Positions 1-6,182 of a stretch of DNA of 8,787 bases are shown here, piece by piece. This DNA comes from an uncultured Eubacteriales bacterium. GTDB taxonomy: Bacteria > Bacillota_A > Clostridia > Christensenellales > Aristaeellaceae. Position 1 is the first letter of the stretch. Every line of letters starts with the position of its first letter. The position numbers and the translations under genes are program-made. The stretch is from assembly GCA_900313545.1 (NCBI GenBank), contig OMRS01000084.1, forward strand, positions 1 to 8,787, read 5' to 3'. The notes beneath the pieces were generated by a model. It was not told the DNA's origin. It saw only the letters and a program-made list of their open reading frames with translations, and made no database searches.

Positions 1-264
1 GAGGGCTACTTTGGCGGCAGCCACTATGAAATCTACGTGGGAGAGGAACCGTATCCCTCCAGAGCGGCCTATCAGGTGATCGGCATCCGGGGAGATACCC
101 TGACCCTCAAGAGCTATGCCACGGACAGGAATATCCGCCTGCGGTACCTGGATGACGGCACGAAGGCGCAGGAGGCGCCCGAAGAACCCGGGGTGAGTTT
201 CCCGGAAGAAATGCAGCAGCAGACCCCTGAGGAACAGGAGGAGAAGGCAGAGAGTGGGGAATAA
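1..264 (+). CDS. C-terminal fragment of an unidentified protein, possibly a metallophosphoesterase
   Basis: The reading frame is open from the first base of the window and ends at TAA 262-264, so only the last 87 residues are seen. The first 50 or so are beta-rich (segments such as AAYQVIGIRGDTLTLKSYAT), as in the C-terminal sandwich that follows the catalytic core of some calcineurin-like phosphoesterases. The last 35 residues are a Pro/Glu/Gln-rich acidic tail that looks disordered. No catalytic motif lies in the window, so the family guess rests only on the look of this tail domain and is weak. The gene overlaps the next one by 11 bases, and its last codons carry the AGGAGGAG ribosome site (236-243) of that gene, so the two are probably co-transcribed and translationally coupled. 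Confidence 0.6.
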   Translation, partial: EGYFGGSHYEIYVGEEPYPSRAAYQVIGIRGDTLTLKSYATDRNIRLRYLDDGTKAQEAPEEPGVSFPEEMQQQTPEEQEEKAESGE

Positions 265-652
265 GGAGAGACGCGGTTTCCGGGCGGATGTGCTCATCCT
301 GGCCGGCGTGCTTCTGCTGGCGGCGCTTCTGTATCTGGCCGGAGCCCTGCCGGGCGGCGGAGAAACCTGGGTGGTGGTGCGCATTGGCGGGGAGGAACGC
401 CTGAGATGTCCCCTCTCCGTGGACGGCACCTATCCTGTTTCCCAGGAGGACGGCAGCATCAACGTGATCACGGTGTCCGGAGGATCGGTCTGGATGTCCG
501 AGGCCAACTGCCGGGACGGTCTGTGCATGCACCAGGGGAAGATCCGCAACCGTGCCCGCTCCCTCGTCTGCCTGCCCCACAGCCTTGTGGTCAGCCTGGA
601 GGGGAAGGGAGCCTCCCCGGAGGAGGATGAGGTGGACGTAATCCTGTACTGA
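254..652 (+). CDS. NusG domain II-containing protein, membrane-anchored
   Basis: This is a 132-residue protein. Residues 11-31 form one hydrophobic N-terminal membrane segment after a short basic stretch, so the rest is probably outside the membrane. Residues 37-115 match the NusG domain II pattern found as a stand-alone protein in many Firmicutes: an Asn/Asp-rich turn, C86-x4-C91-x-H93, a Gly-Lys-Ile turn, then C106-L-P. The clustered Cys/His residues are the conserved mark of the family. The biochemical role of these stand-alone proteins is not settled; they are often found near flavin/redox (ApbE, Rnf-like) or isoprenoid genes. The start is GTG, chosen because AGGAGGAG at 236-243 sits 10 bases upstream and no better start precedes the membrane segment. 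The acidic tail after residue 117 is unremarkable. Confidence 0.85.
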   Translation: MGNKERRGFRADVLILAGVLLLAALLYLAGALPGGGETWVVVRIGGEERLRCPLSVDGTYPVSQEDGSINVITVSGGSVWMSEANCRDGLCMHQGKIRNRARSLVCLPHSLVVSLEGKGASPEEDEVDVILY

Positions 653-663
653 GGAGGAATGTC

Positions 664-1932
664 ATGTTCTGGATTGAGGGCGCCCGAAGGGCGCCGGACA
701 CCCGCCGGGTGGATGTGGTGGATGGCATCCGGGTGCTGGCCATCGGGATTGTGGCATGGTTCCACATCTGGCAGCAGTCCTGGCTGTTCCCGACCTTTAC
801 GGTGTTCGGGCAATGGATCAACCTGGATCCGCTGGTGCGCTCCGGGTACATGTGGGTGGACCTGATGATCCTGGTGAGCGGTTTCTGCCTTTATCTGCCC
901 TGGGCAAGGCTGGAGGAGGATTCCCCGCTGCCGGATCCGATGGGGTTTTACCGCAGGCGGCTGGCGCGGATTCTGCCCTCCTACCTGTTTACCCTGGCGG
1001 TCATGCTGTGCGTGGCGCTTGCGCGGGGCAGCTACGCCACCCCGGAGGACGGCGCCCTTGACGTGCTGACCCACCTGACCTTTACGGAAATCTATTTTTA
1101 CAAGACCTACTATGCCACCAACCTGAACGCCTCGCTGTGGACACTGGCGGTGCTGATGCAGTTCTACCTGCTCTTTCCGCTGCTTGCCCGCGGGATGAGG
1201 CGCTGGCCCCTGGTGATCTTTGCCCTGATGATGGCCACGGGCCTGGGGGTGAGGGCGGTCCTCGAGGCGACATTTGAGGATCCCAGCCTCTATTTCAACC
1301 ACCTGGGGGCGTATATGGACACCTTTGCCCTGGGCATGGGAGCGGCGTGGCTGCATGTGAGGCTGTGCCGTCTGCCCCATGGGATCCTGCAGCGTCTGCT
1401 GTGCTCCCTGCTGGCGGTGCTGGCTTTCTGGCAGCTGCTGCTCGTGGCCGCAAGGCAGTCCGCTTCTCCGGACGTCACGGCTATCCGCATCGGGCAGATG
1501 CACAACCGTCTTTCCATGGGCGTCTTTGGGGCGCTGCTGCTGCTGGGAAGTGCGCACGGGGGATGGTTCCTGCGTCACCTTCTGGCCAATCCCCTGACCC
1601 GCTTTCTCTCCGGCATCTCCATGCAGTTCTATATCTGGCATCAGGTGCTGGCGGTGTGGATCCGGGAACTGAGGATCATCCCGAGCGAATATGAGAACCC
1701 CAACTATTCCGGCGACCTGCGCTGGCAGATCGCGTATACCGCCGCCTGCGTGACGGCAGGCATTGCGGTGGCGTGCCTGGTGACCTTCCTGATCGAGCGT
1801 CCGGCCGCCCGGGCGCTGCTGCGAACGGGAAGCAGGGAAAAGGCTTCCGCGAAGCCGGAAACGGCAGAGCCGGCATGCCGCCCGTTACAGGATGAACACA
1901 GCCGTGAACAATCAGGGGGAGACGCGCAATGA
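664..1932 (+). CDS. acyltransferase 3 family membrane protein (OafA/YrhL-like)
   Basis: This is a 422-residue polytopic membrane protein. Visible family motifs are: residues 16-40, ending the first helix with the conserved His34 (AWFHIWQQSW); 65-76, VDLMILVSGFCL; 96-107, YRRRLARILPSY; 157-174, the SLWTLAVLMQFYLLFPLL signature; 318-328, with a second His (QFYIWHQ); and a closing IERP at 377-380. Known members move acetyl or other acyl groups across or onto sugars of O-antigen, peptidoglycan or exopolysaccharide. The acceptor here cannot be told from sequence. No SGNH domain is fused; the last 40 residues are a hydrophilic cytoplasmic-looking tail. GAGGAGGAA (651-659) precedes the ATG. The gene starts 11 bases after the NusG domain II gene and overlaps the next gene by ATGA. 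Confidence 0.9.
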   Translation: MFWIEGARRAPDTRRVDVVDGIRVLAIGIVAWFHIWQQSWLFPTFTVFGQWINLDPLVRSGYMWVDLMILVSGFCLYLPWARLEEDSPLPDPMGFYRRRLARILPSYLFTLAVMLCVALARGSYATPEDGALDVLTHLTFTEIYFYKTYYATNLNASLWTLAVLMQFYLLFPLLARGMRRWPLVIFALMMATGLGVRAVLEATFEDPSLYFNHLGAYMDTFALGMGAAWLHVRLCRLPHGILQRLLCSLLAVLAFWQLLLVAARQSASPDVTAIRIGQMHNRLSMGVFGALLLLGSAHGGWFLRHLLANPLTRFLSGISMQFYIWHQVLAVWIRELRIIPSEYENPNYSGDLRWQIAYTAACVTAGIAVACLVTFLIERPAARALLRTGSREKASAKPETAEPACRPLQDEHSREQSGGDAQ

Positions 1933-2855
1933 ACAGCGAAAACAGGCATTCCTTTGAAAAGGTCGGCGTGGTGGGCCTTGGGGCCATCGGGATGCTCTAC
2001 GGCAGCGCCATGATGGACGCCGGCGTGGATGTGCGGGTACTGGTGGACCGGGAACGCCTGGACCGCTATACGCGGCATCCCGCCCGGGTCAACGGACGGG
2101 AGGTCCGTTTCCGCTACTGTACACCGGAGCAGGGAGAACCCCTCGACCTGATTCTCTATGCCACCAAAGCCTCGGGACTGGACGCCGCCATGGAGGTCAG
2201 CGCCCCGTTTGTGGGGGAGGAGACCCTGCTGCTGTCCCTTCTCAACGGAATCACCAGCGAGGAGGTGCTGGAGGGGCGCTTTGGAAAGGAACGGGTGATC
2301 TACAGCGTGGCCCAGGGCATGGACGCGGTCCGGGAAGGCCGGGAGCTGCGCTGCACGCATTCCGGCCAGGTGATCCTCGGGGAGCGGGAGCCGGGAGCGG
2401 TGTCCCCGCGATGCCGGGAGCTGGCCGCCTGGCTGACGGCTCACGGCGTCAGTGCCCAGGCGGTGCCGGACATGCGCCGCAGACAGTGGGGGAAGCTGAT
2501 GCTCAATGTGGGCGTCAACCAGACCGTCATGGTCTTTGAGGGCACCTATGGCACGGTTCAGGTCCCGGGCAGGCCCCGGGAGGTGTTCATAGAGGCCATG
2601 CGGGAGGTGCAGCGCCTTTCGGCGCTGGAGGGGTACCCCCTCTCAGAGGAGGACCTGAAGGGCTATATCGCCATCAATGACTCCCTGGATCCGGAAGGCG
2701 CACCCAGCATGCGCCAGGACGGCAAGGCGCACAGGCCCTCCGAGGTGGAACTCTTTGCCGGGACGGTGATCCGCCTGGCAAAGCGTCATGGCCTGCCTGT
2801 TCCGGTGAACCAGTGGCTCTATGACAGGGTCCGGGAGATGGAAGCGGCGTACTGA
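1929..2855 (+). CDS. ketopantoate reductase family protein (2-dehydropantoate 2-reductase-like)
   Basis: This is a 308-residue protein, the usual length for PanE/ApbA enzymes, which use NADPH to reduce 2-dehydropantoate to pantoate in the pantothenate/CoA pathway. The Rossmann motif GLGAIG is at residues 16-21. Asn106 sits in the LLNGI motif, the candidate catalytic Lys189 in QWGKLMLNVGVNQ with Asn193 and Asn197 behind it, and the C-terminal signature PSMRQD (259-264) is followed by Glu272 in the position of the substrate-binding Glu. All key residues are present, so it should be active. Other members of this superfamily reduce different 2-oxo acids, and no panB, panC or panD is nearby, so pantoate synthesis is likely but unproven. 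The ATG overlaps the acyltransferase stop (ATGA) and follows an AGGGGGA ribosome site, so translation is coupled. Confidence 0.88.
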   Translation: MNSENRHSFEKVGVVGLGAIGMLYGSAMMDAGVDVRVLVDRERLDRYTRHPARVNGREVRFRYCTPEQGEPLDLILYATKASGLDAAMEVSAPFVGEETLLLSLLNGITSEEVLEGRFGKERVIYSVAQGMDAVREGRELRCTHSGQVILGEREPGAVSPRCRELAAWLTAHGVSAQAVPDMRRRQWGKLMLNVGVNQTVMVFEGTYGTVQVPGRPREVFIEAMREVQRLSALEGYPLSEEDLKGYIAINDSLDPEGAPSMRQDGKAHRPSEVELFAGTVIRLAKRHGLPVPVNQWLYDRVREMEAAY

Positions 2856-2859
2856 GCAT

Positions 2860-2886
2860 AAAAAAACTGCCTGAGGGATCAGGCAG
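2860..2886 (-). terminator. intrinsic terminator of the minus-strand secreted-protein gene
   Basis: The perfect 8-bp stem CTGCCTGA (2867-2874) / TCAGGCAG (2879-2886) has a 4-base loop. Seven A residues at 2860-2866 on the + strand read as a T7 tract on the minus strand directly after the stem. On the + strand the stem is followed by AGGGAAAG, with no T-tract, so it should work mainly in the minus direction. Confidence 0.85.
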
Positions 2887-2898
2887 AGGGAAAGACGG

Positions 2899-3384
2899 TC
2901 AGCCCAGGGGAGCGCTGCCGCCGCCCTGGACGCTGAGGGACTCCAGCAGCTCCGGGTGGGCTTTGCTTCCTTCAGGGATCAGGGTTTCGAAGATCAGGGT
3001 GGAGTCCTCCACGGTGACCAGGACCAGGGTGAGATGATATCCCTTCTTTTCCTCCCGGACATCAGCCTCCAGCCCGGAAGCGGGATAGGCGCCCACCTTC
3101 GTCAGGGACAGATCTTTCCTGTCGGAAATATCCGTCCATTCGCTCTCCAGCAGCTCATTGGCATCCATGGTGAAGTGCATCCAGCGCAGCAGGCTGAGGG
3201 TGCCGCCCCCGGGAAGGGTGTACAGCCGGGAAAAGCTTCCGTCCTCAAAAAGCAGGTCTGTCTCCAGAACGGCATCTGCGGGAAGATCCACCAGAAGTTC
3301 CACTTCTGAGGGCTCGCACAGACCGGCGGAAAGGGGAAGGAGCGCTGCAGCGGTGAGCAGGAGAAAGAAAAGCTTTCTGATCAT
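2899..3384 (-). CDS. small secreted protein of unknown function
   Basis: This is a 161-residue protein with a clear N-terminal signal peptide: basic start (MIRK), hydrophobic core at residues 5-18, likely signal peptidase I site after LSA (18-20). Cys23 is not in a proper lipobox because the residue before it is Leu, so I do not call it a lipoprotein. The mature part alternates beta-like and amphipathic segments, with YPASGLEADV at 100-109 and a final PELLESLSV (143-151), loosely like PsbP/Mog1-type small secreted domains; that comparison is a guess. AAGGAGGAA lies 6 bases before the ATG on the minus strand. It is a single-gene unit with its own promoter and terminator, convergent with the operon at 1-2855 and divergent from the asparaginase. 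Confidence 0.8.
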   Translation of the reverse strand: MIRKLFFLLLTAAALLPLSAGLCEPSEVELLVDLPADAVLETDLLFEDGSFSRLYTLPGGGTLSLLRWMHFTMDANELLESEWTDISDRKDLSLTKVGAYPASGLEADVREEKKGYHLTLVLVTVEDSTLIFETLIPEGSKAHPELLESLSVQGGGSAPLG

Positions 3385-3410
3385 GGAAATTCCTCCTTTT
3401 TACAGGGTCA

Positions 3411-3439
3411 AGTATATCGGAAACGGGACAGGGAGACAA
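3411..3439 (-). promoter_or_regulatory. sigma-A promoter of the minus-strand secreted-protein gene
   Basis: Read on the minus strand, the -35 box is TTGTCT (3439-3434) and the -10 box TATACT (3416-3411), with a 17-base spacer. Transcription would start near 3404, giving a leader of about 20 bases that holds the GGAGGA ribosome site. The -35 box lies within 10 bases of the asparaginase start codon on the other strand. Confidence 0.75.
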
Positions 3440-3447
3440 TCCGGGGG

Positions 3448-4485
3448 GTGAACGGTTTGAAACGGATTTTGCTGATAGCCACCGGCGGCACCATCGCCAG
3501 CCGGCCGACGCAGGACGGTCTGGCGCCTCAGATGACCGCCGCGGAAATCCTGGATGCGGTGCCGGAAATCCGCACGTTCTGCCGCATAGATGCCATTCAG
3601 CTGATGAACATCGATTCCACCAACATGTCCCCGGAGTGCTGGCTGCAGATGGCCGCGTGCGTGGAAAAAAACTATGGGGCCTATGACGGGTTTGTCATCA
3701 CCCATGGCACGGACACCATGGCGTATACCTCCTGCGCGCTGTCCTATCTGATTCAGGACAGCGGCAAGCCGGTGATTCTGACGGGGTCCCAGCGTTCCAT
3801 CTTCTTTCAGGAGACGGATGCCCGCAGGAACCTGACGGATGCCTTCGCCGCAGCCAGCCTGGGGGACCTTCAGGGGGTGTACATTGTCTTTGACGGGCGG
3901 GTGATCGTGGGGACCCGGGCCAGAAAGGTGCGCACCAAATCGATGAATGCCTTTGACAGCATCGATTACCCGGACGCCGCCCTGGTGAGGGACGGCAGGA
4001 TCCTTCGCTACCTGTCTGGCAATAAGACGCGGCAGGGGCCCAGATTCTTCCACGAACTGGACCGGCATGTATGCGTTGTGCGCCTGATTCCGGGCATGGA
4101 CCCGGAAATCCTCCTGCAGCTGTCCGCCACCGCCCATGCCCTGGTGATCGAAAGCTTCGGGGTGGGAGGCCTGCCCTGCTATGAAAACAGGGACTTCCTC
4201 CGGGGGATTGAGACCATTTCCCGGGAGGGAAAGCCCATTGTGATTACCACGCAGGTCCCCCATGAGGGAAGCGATCTGGAGGTCTATGCGGTCGGCGCTC
4301 AGGCCTCCCGGCTGCCCATGGTGATGCAGGCTTATACCATGACCGTTGAGGCGGTGGTCACCAAGCTGATGTGGCTGCTCCCTCTGGCAAAGTCCCCCGG
4401 GGAGATCCGGGAGATGTTTTACCGGAGCATCGCCTTCGATCTGCTGCATTTTGAAAGCATTCGTGAAGAGAAATGCATCCTTTGA
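3448..4485 (+). CDS. asparaginase (L-asparagine amidohydrolase), cytoplasmic type
   Basis: Asparaginases hydrolyse asparagine to aspartate and ammonia. From the GTG the protein has 345 residues and no signal peptide, so it should act in the cytoplasm like type I (AnsA-like) enzymes. Visible catalytic motifs are ATGGTIAS at 11-18 with nucleophile Thr15; the substrate-binding Asp56-Ser57 in NIDSTNMSP; THGTDTM at 85-91 with the second catalytic Thr88-Asp89; and Lys160 in ARKVRTKSMNAFDS. All parts of both catalytic triads appear intact. The start is uncertain: a TTG at 3457 gives the typical MKRILLIATGG start and is 6 bases from GGGGGGTGA (3443-3451), a better ribosome-site spacing than the GTG has. 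The residue differences that mark glutaminase or AspRS/GatD relatives cannot be excluded by eye. No clear promoter is seen on the + strand in the 60-base divergent gap. Confidence 0.92.
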   Translation: MNGLKRILLIATGGTIASRPTQDGLAPQMTAAEILDAVPEIRTFCRIDAIQLMNIDSTNMSPECWLQMAACVEKNYGAYDGFVITHGTDTMAYTSCALSYLIQDSGKPVILTGSQRSIFFQETDARRNLTDAFAAASLGDLQGVYIVFDGRVIVGTRARKVRTKSMNAFDSIDYPDAALVRDGRILRYLSGNKTRQGPRFFHELDRHVCVVRLIPGMDPEILLQLSATAHALVIESFGVGGLPCYENRDFLRGIETISREGKPIVITTQVPHEGSDLEVYAVGAQASRLPMVMQAYTMTVEAVVTKLMWLLPLAKSPGEIREMFYRSIAFDLLHFESIREEKCIL

Positions 4486-4489
4486 AGAG

Positions 4490-4523
4490 CCCGGTCTGAC
4501 GGACGGCATCGCAGGTGACCGGG
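4490..4523 (+). repeat. inverted repeat after the asparaginase gene
   Basis: A perfect 7-base inverted repeat CCCGGTC (4490-4496) / GACCGGG (4517-4523) with a 20-base loop starts 4 bases after the asparaginase stop. There is no T-tract after it, so it is not a canonical intrinsic terminator. It could be a weak 3' end structure or chance. Confidence 0.3.
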
Positions 4524-4548
4524 GACAGGAAGGGAAACGGAAAAATAG

Positions 4549-4577
4549 TTGAAAACAGGAAAGCATTCTGTTACAAT
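4549..4577 (+). promoter_or_regulatory. sigma-A promoter of the SH3b/secreted-protein unit
   Basis: The -35 box TTGAAA (4549-4554) and -10 box TACAAT (4572-4577) are separated by exactly 17 bases, in a locally AT-rich stretch just after the asparaginase gene. Transcription would start near 4584, leaving a leader of about 115 bases before the ATG at 4699. Confidence 0.75.
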
Positions 4578-4592
4578 TATAAAAAATCGGGA

Positions 4593-4663
4593 GACTCTTC
4601 TGGAAAAGCGGAAGACGGTCTGCGTCGAATGAATGGATGCCTGTACACCGGGTGCCCATTTTT
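4593..4663 (+). promoter_or_regulatory. structured 5' leader with a possible attenuator hairpin
   Basis: Two stem-loops can be drawn in the leader. The first pairs GAC-TCTTC (4593-4600) with GAAGA-CG-GTC (4611-4620), with a 2-base bulge. The second pairs AATGGATGCC (4632-4641) with GGTGCCCATT (4651-4660), nine pairs with one A-C mismatch and two G-T wobbles, overlapping T5 at 4659-4663. A hairpin running into a T-tract between promoter and gene is the layout of a leader terminator. It matches no riboswitch or T-box class I know, and the imperfect stem makes it tentative. Confidence 0.35.
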
Positions 4664-4698
4664 CGAGATATATCCAAATGATTGAGGAGGAAGACAAC

Positions 4699-5226
4699 AT
4701 GACCAGAAAGATTGGCGTCCTGATTCTGGCGACGGTTCTGATGATCGCGGTGTGTGCCGTGGCGTCAGCAAGTTTGTACTATGTGACGGGCAACGGTGTC
4801 CGCGTCCGCAGCGGCCCCGGAACGGATTATGCGATCCTCAGCCACCTGAACCGCGGCGCGAAGATCAATGTGGAAAGCATCAGCGGCGGCTGGGCCAGAA
4901 TGACCCTTTGGAGCGGCTCTGATACAGGCTATATTTCCACCCGTTACATCAGCCGCAACAAGCCCAGCTCCGGTTATTCCCCCACCCCGTCCTACAACGG
5001 AAACTATCAGGCCTTCACGCCGGTCAGCTACTATGTCATCGTGAACCCGAAGAACACCTATGTGAACATGCGCTGGGAAGCCAGCAAGGCCTCTCCTGTC
5101 CGCAGGATCTACTACTATGGCGCTCAGCTCAAGGTCATTGCCGAGAACGGCAGCTGGGCCCAGGTCATCGACGAGTCTACCGGAGAAGTCGGTTTCATTA
5201 TGAAGAGCCTGCTCCTTCGCATCTGA
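4699..5226 (+). CDS. secreted protein with two SH3b domains
   Basis: This is a 175-residue protein. Residues 1-24 are a signal peptide (basic TRK, hydrophobic core, cleavage near VASA-SLYY). Residues 26-85 form a first bacterial SH3 domain with the hallmark NGVRVRSGPGTDYAILSHL and a closing GYISTRYIS. Residues 86-108 are a Ser/Pro/Tyr-rich linker, and 110-175 a second, more diverged SH3b domain (YVNMRWEAS, SWAQVIDESTGEVGFI). Such domains typically bind peptidoglycan or other wall parts. No hydrolase domain is fused, so this is a binding or adaptor protein rather than a lytic enzyme. I start at the ATG at 4699 rather than the in-frame ATG at 4633 because GAGGAGG (4684-4690) fits it and the signal peptide begins there. 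It shares promoter and terminator with the next gene. Confidence 0.88.
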   Translation: MTRKIGVLILATVLMIAVCAVASASLYYVTGNGVRVRSGPGTDYAILSHLNRGAKINVESISGGWARMTLWSGSDTGYISTRYISRNKPSSGYSPTPSYNGNYQAFTPVSYYVIVNPKNTYVNMRWEASKASPVRRIYYYGAQLKVIAENGSWAQVIDESTGEVGFIMKSLLLRI

Positions 5227-5272
5227 TCCCGTTTTCCGGTGATTTGAGTTTTTTACAAAAGGAGATTAGAGT

Positions 5273-5869
5273 ATGAAGAAACTGGTTATCGTTCTTTGCC
5301 TGATCCTCTCGCTGTGCTGCGTGAGCGCTCTTGCGGAGCAGCCCGCAGAGAACACCTATGAGCTTTGGTCGCACACCTTCAGCGAGGAGAATGCCGATGG
5401 CAAGCAGGTTGAGCAGACCGTGGCCGTTACCCTGAACACCAAGGCCCCCGTGGATCTGTCTGTGGTGCAGAATGACGTCAACGATGGGTATATCGCTATC
5501 GTCAGCCGTGCCGGTTCTGCGCCCGTGTCCATTGACATTTATCCCGCCGATGTATATATCCACGCCAATCTGAGCAAAGCCTCCGACGAGCAGGCCAAGA
5601 TTCTGGTCGATTACATGACGGAGCAGTATGAGGAAGGAACCTACACCCTCGACAAGTTCACCGATGATGACGGAAACACCTTCCTGGCTCTTGCCACTCC
5701 CACCATTCACAGCGCCATGACCGTTGTTGAGAACATCGAGGTTGAGCTGATCCAGGCCCACTTCGAGGAGCATTTTGCCGAACTGTCCGACGGTGACAAG
5801 GACTTCGCAAAGGAAATCCTCTTTGGCCTCAATATCAAGGAAGTCAGCATGGAAGTGAAGGATAAGTAA
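5273..5869 (+). CDS. secreted acidic protein of unknown function
   Basis: This is a 198-residue protein with a strong signal peptide (MKKLVIVLCLILSLCCVSALA, cleavage after ALA at 19-21). The mature part is acidic and has no Cys. It shows a beta-rich first half (EQTVAVTLNTKAPVDLSVV, YIAIVSR, PVSIDIYP), a helix at 101-120, a beta stretch with GNTFLALATP at 134-143, and a final helical part rich in Glu and Asp. I do not recognise the family; the order of elements recalls small PsbP/Mog1-like exported domains, which is a guess. AAAAGGAG (5257-5264) precedes the ATG. It lies 46 bases after the SH3b gene with no terminator between, and directly before a strong terminator, so the two are most likely one transcript. 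Confidence 0.82.
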   Translation: MKKLVIVLCLILSLCCVSALAEQPAENTYELWSHTFSEENADGKQVEQTVAVTLNTKAPVDLSVVQNDVNDGYIAIVSRAGSAPVSIDIYPADVYIHANLSKASDEQAKILVDYMTEQYEEGTYTLDKFTDDDGNTFLALATPTIHSAMTVVENIEVELIQAHFEEHFAELSDGDKDFAKEILFGLNIKEVSMEVKDK

Positions 5870-5889
5870 TCCCTTCACCCGTTTATCAG

Positions 5890-5925
5890 AAAAAACCGCC
5901 AGGCAGTTCGCCTGGCGGTTTTTTT
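5890..5925 (+). terminator. intrinsic terminator of the SH3b/secreted-protein unit
   Basis: The perfect 9-bp GC-rich stem CCGCCAGGC (5896-5904) / GCCTGGCGG (5910-5918) has a 5-base loop and is followed by T7 (5919-5925). Six A residues before the stem can extend it, and would also give some activity on the minus strand. It starts 21 bases after the stop codon at 5869. Confidence 0.93.
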
Positions 5926-5959
5926 GATCAGGAAAGGTCAGGACTCGTTTCGGTTTTCC

Positions 5960-5988
5960 TTGACAAGACGGATGCAGAGGGCTATACT
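5960..5988 (+). promoter_or_regulatory. consensus sigma-A promoter of tRNA-Arg
   Basis: The perfect -35 box TTGACA (5960-5965), a 17-base spacer and the -10 box TATACT (5983-5988) give one of the strongest promoters in the window. Transcription would start near 5995, about 26 bases before the mature tRNA, as expected for a single-gene tRNA unit. Confidence 0.85.
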
Positions 5989-6020
5989 CTCTCTGTCGCT
6001 GAAGGATTTCAGCCGAATTT

Positions 6021-6097
6021 GCGCTCGTAGCTCAGTTGGATAGAGTGACAGACTCCGACTCTGTAGGCCACACGTTCGAATCGTGCCGGGCGCACCA
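6021..6097 (+). tRNA. tRNA-Arg, anticodon CCG
   Basis: The 77-base gene folds as a full cloverleaf with encoded CCA. The acceptor stem GCGCTCG/CGGGCGC has one T-G pair. The D arm GCTC/GAGT has a G-T pair and the loop AGTTGGATA, with an A in the place of A20, an arginine identity base. The anticodon stem ACAGA/TCTGT carries the loop CTCCGAC, with anticodon CCG at 6055-6057 reading the arginine codon CGG. The variable loop is 5 bases, the T loop is TTCGAAT, and the discriminator is A. The outermost T-stem pair (bases 6070 and 6086) is an A-C mismatch. A dedicated tRNA for CGG fits the GC-rich codon use here. Confidence 0.95.
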
Positions 6098-6129
6098 AGG
6101 GAATTCATCTGAATTCCCTTTTCTTTTTT
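6097..6129 (+). terminator. intrinsic terminator of tRNA-Arg
   Basis: The perfect 10-bp stem AAGGGAATTC (6097-6106) / GAATTCCCTT (6111-6120) has loop ATCT and is followed by TTCTTTTTT. The stem begins on the last A of the tRNA's CCA, so the primary transcript has almost no spacer between tRNA and terminator. Confidence 0.92.
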
Positions 6130-6182
6130 GTCGGGAAACATCCGGACGGCAAGCTGCCTGAACGGGAATAGAGGAGGAACAG

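Noticed and set aside
430..1641. A 403-codon open frame on the minus strand
   Set aside because: It lies opposite the NusG domain II and acyltransferase genes, whose family motifs are clear. Its product is rich in His, Gln, Pro and Arg, as antisense frames of GC-rich genes are.
3400..4677. A 425-codon open frame on the minus strand
   Set aside because: It is antisense to the asparaginase, which has intact catalytic motifs. The composition is of shadow type and no family motif is seen.
4633..4698. Upstream in-frame ATG that would lengthen the SH3b protein by 22 residues
   Set aside because: No ribosome site precedes it, it would bury the signal peptide, and the ATG at 4699 has GAGGAGG at good distance.
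5247..5272. Possible promoter TTGAGT-17-TAGAGT between the SH3b gene and the acidic secreted-protein gene
   Set aside because: The -10 box would overlap the start codon, so transcription would begin inside the gene.
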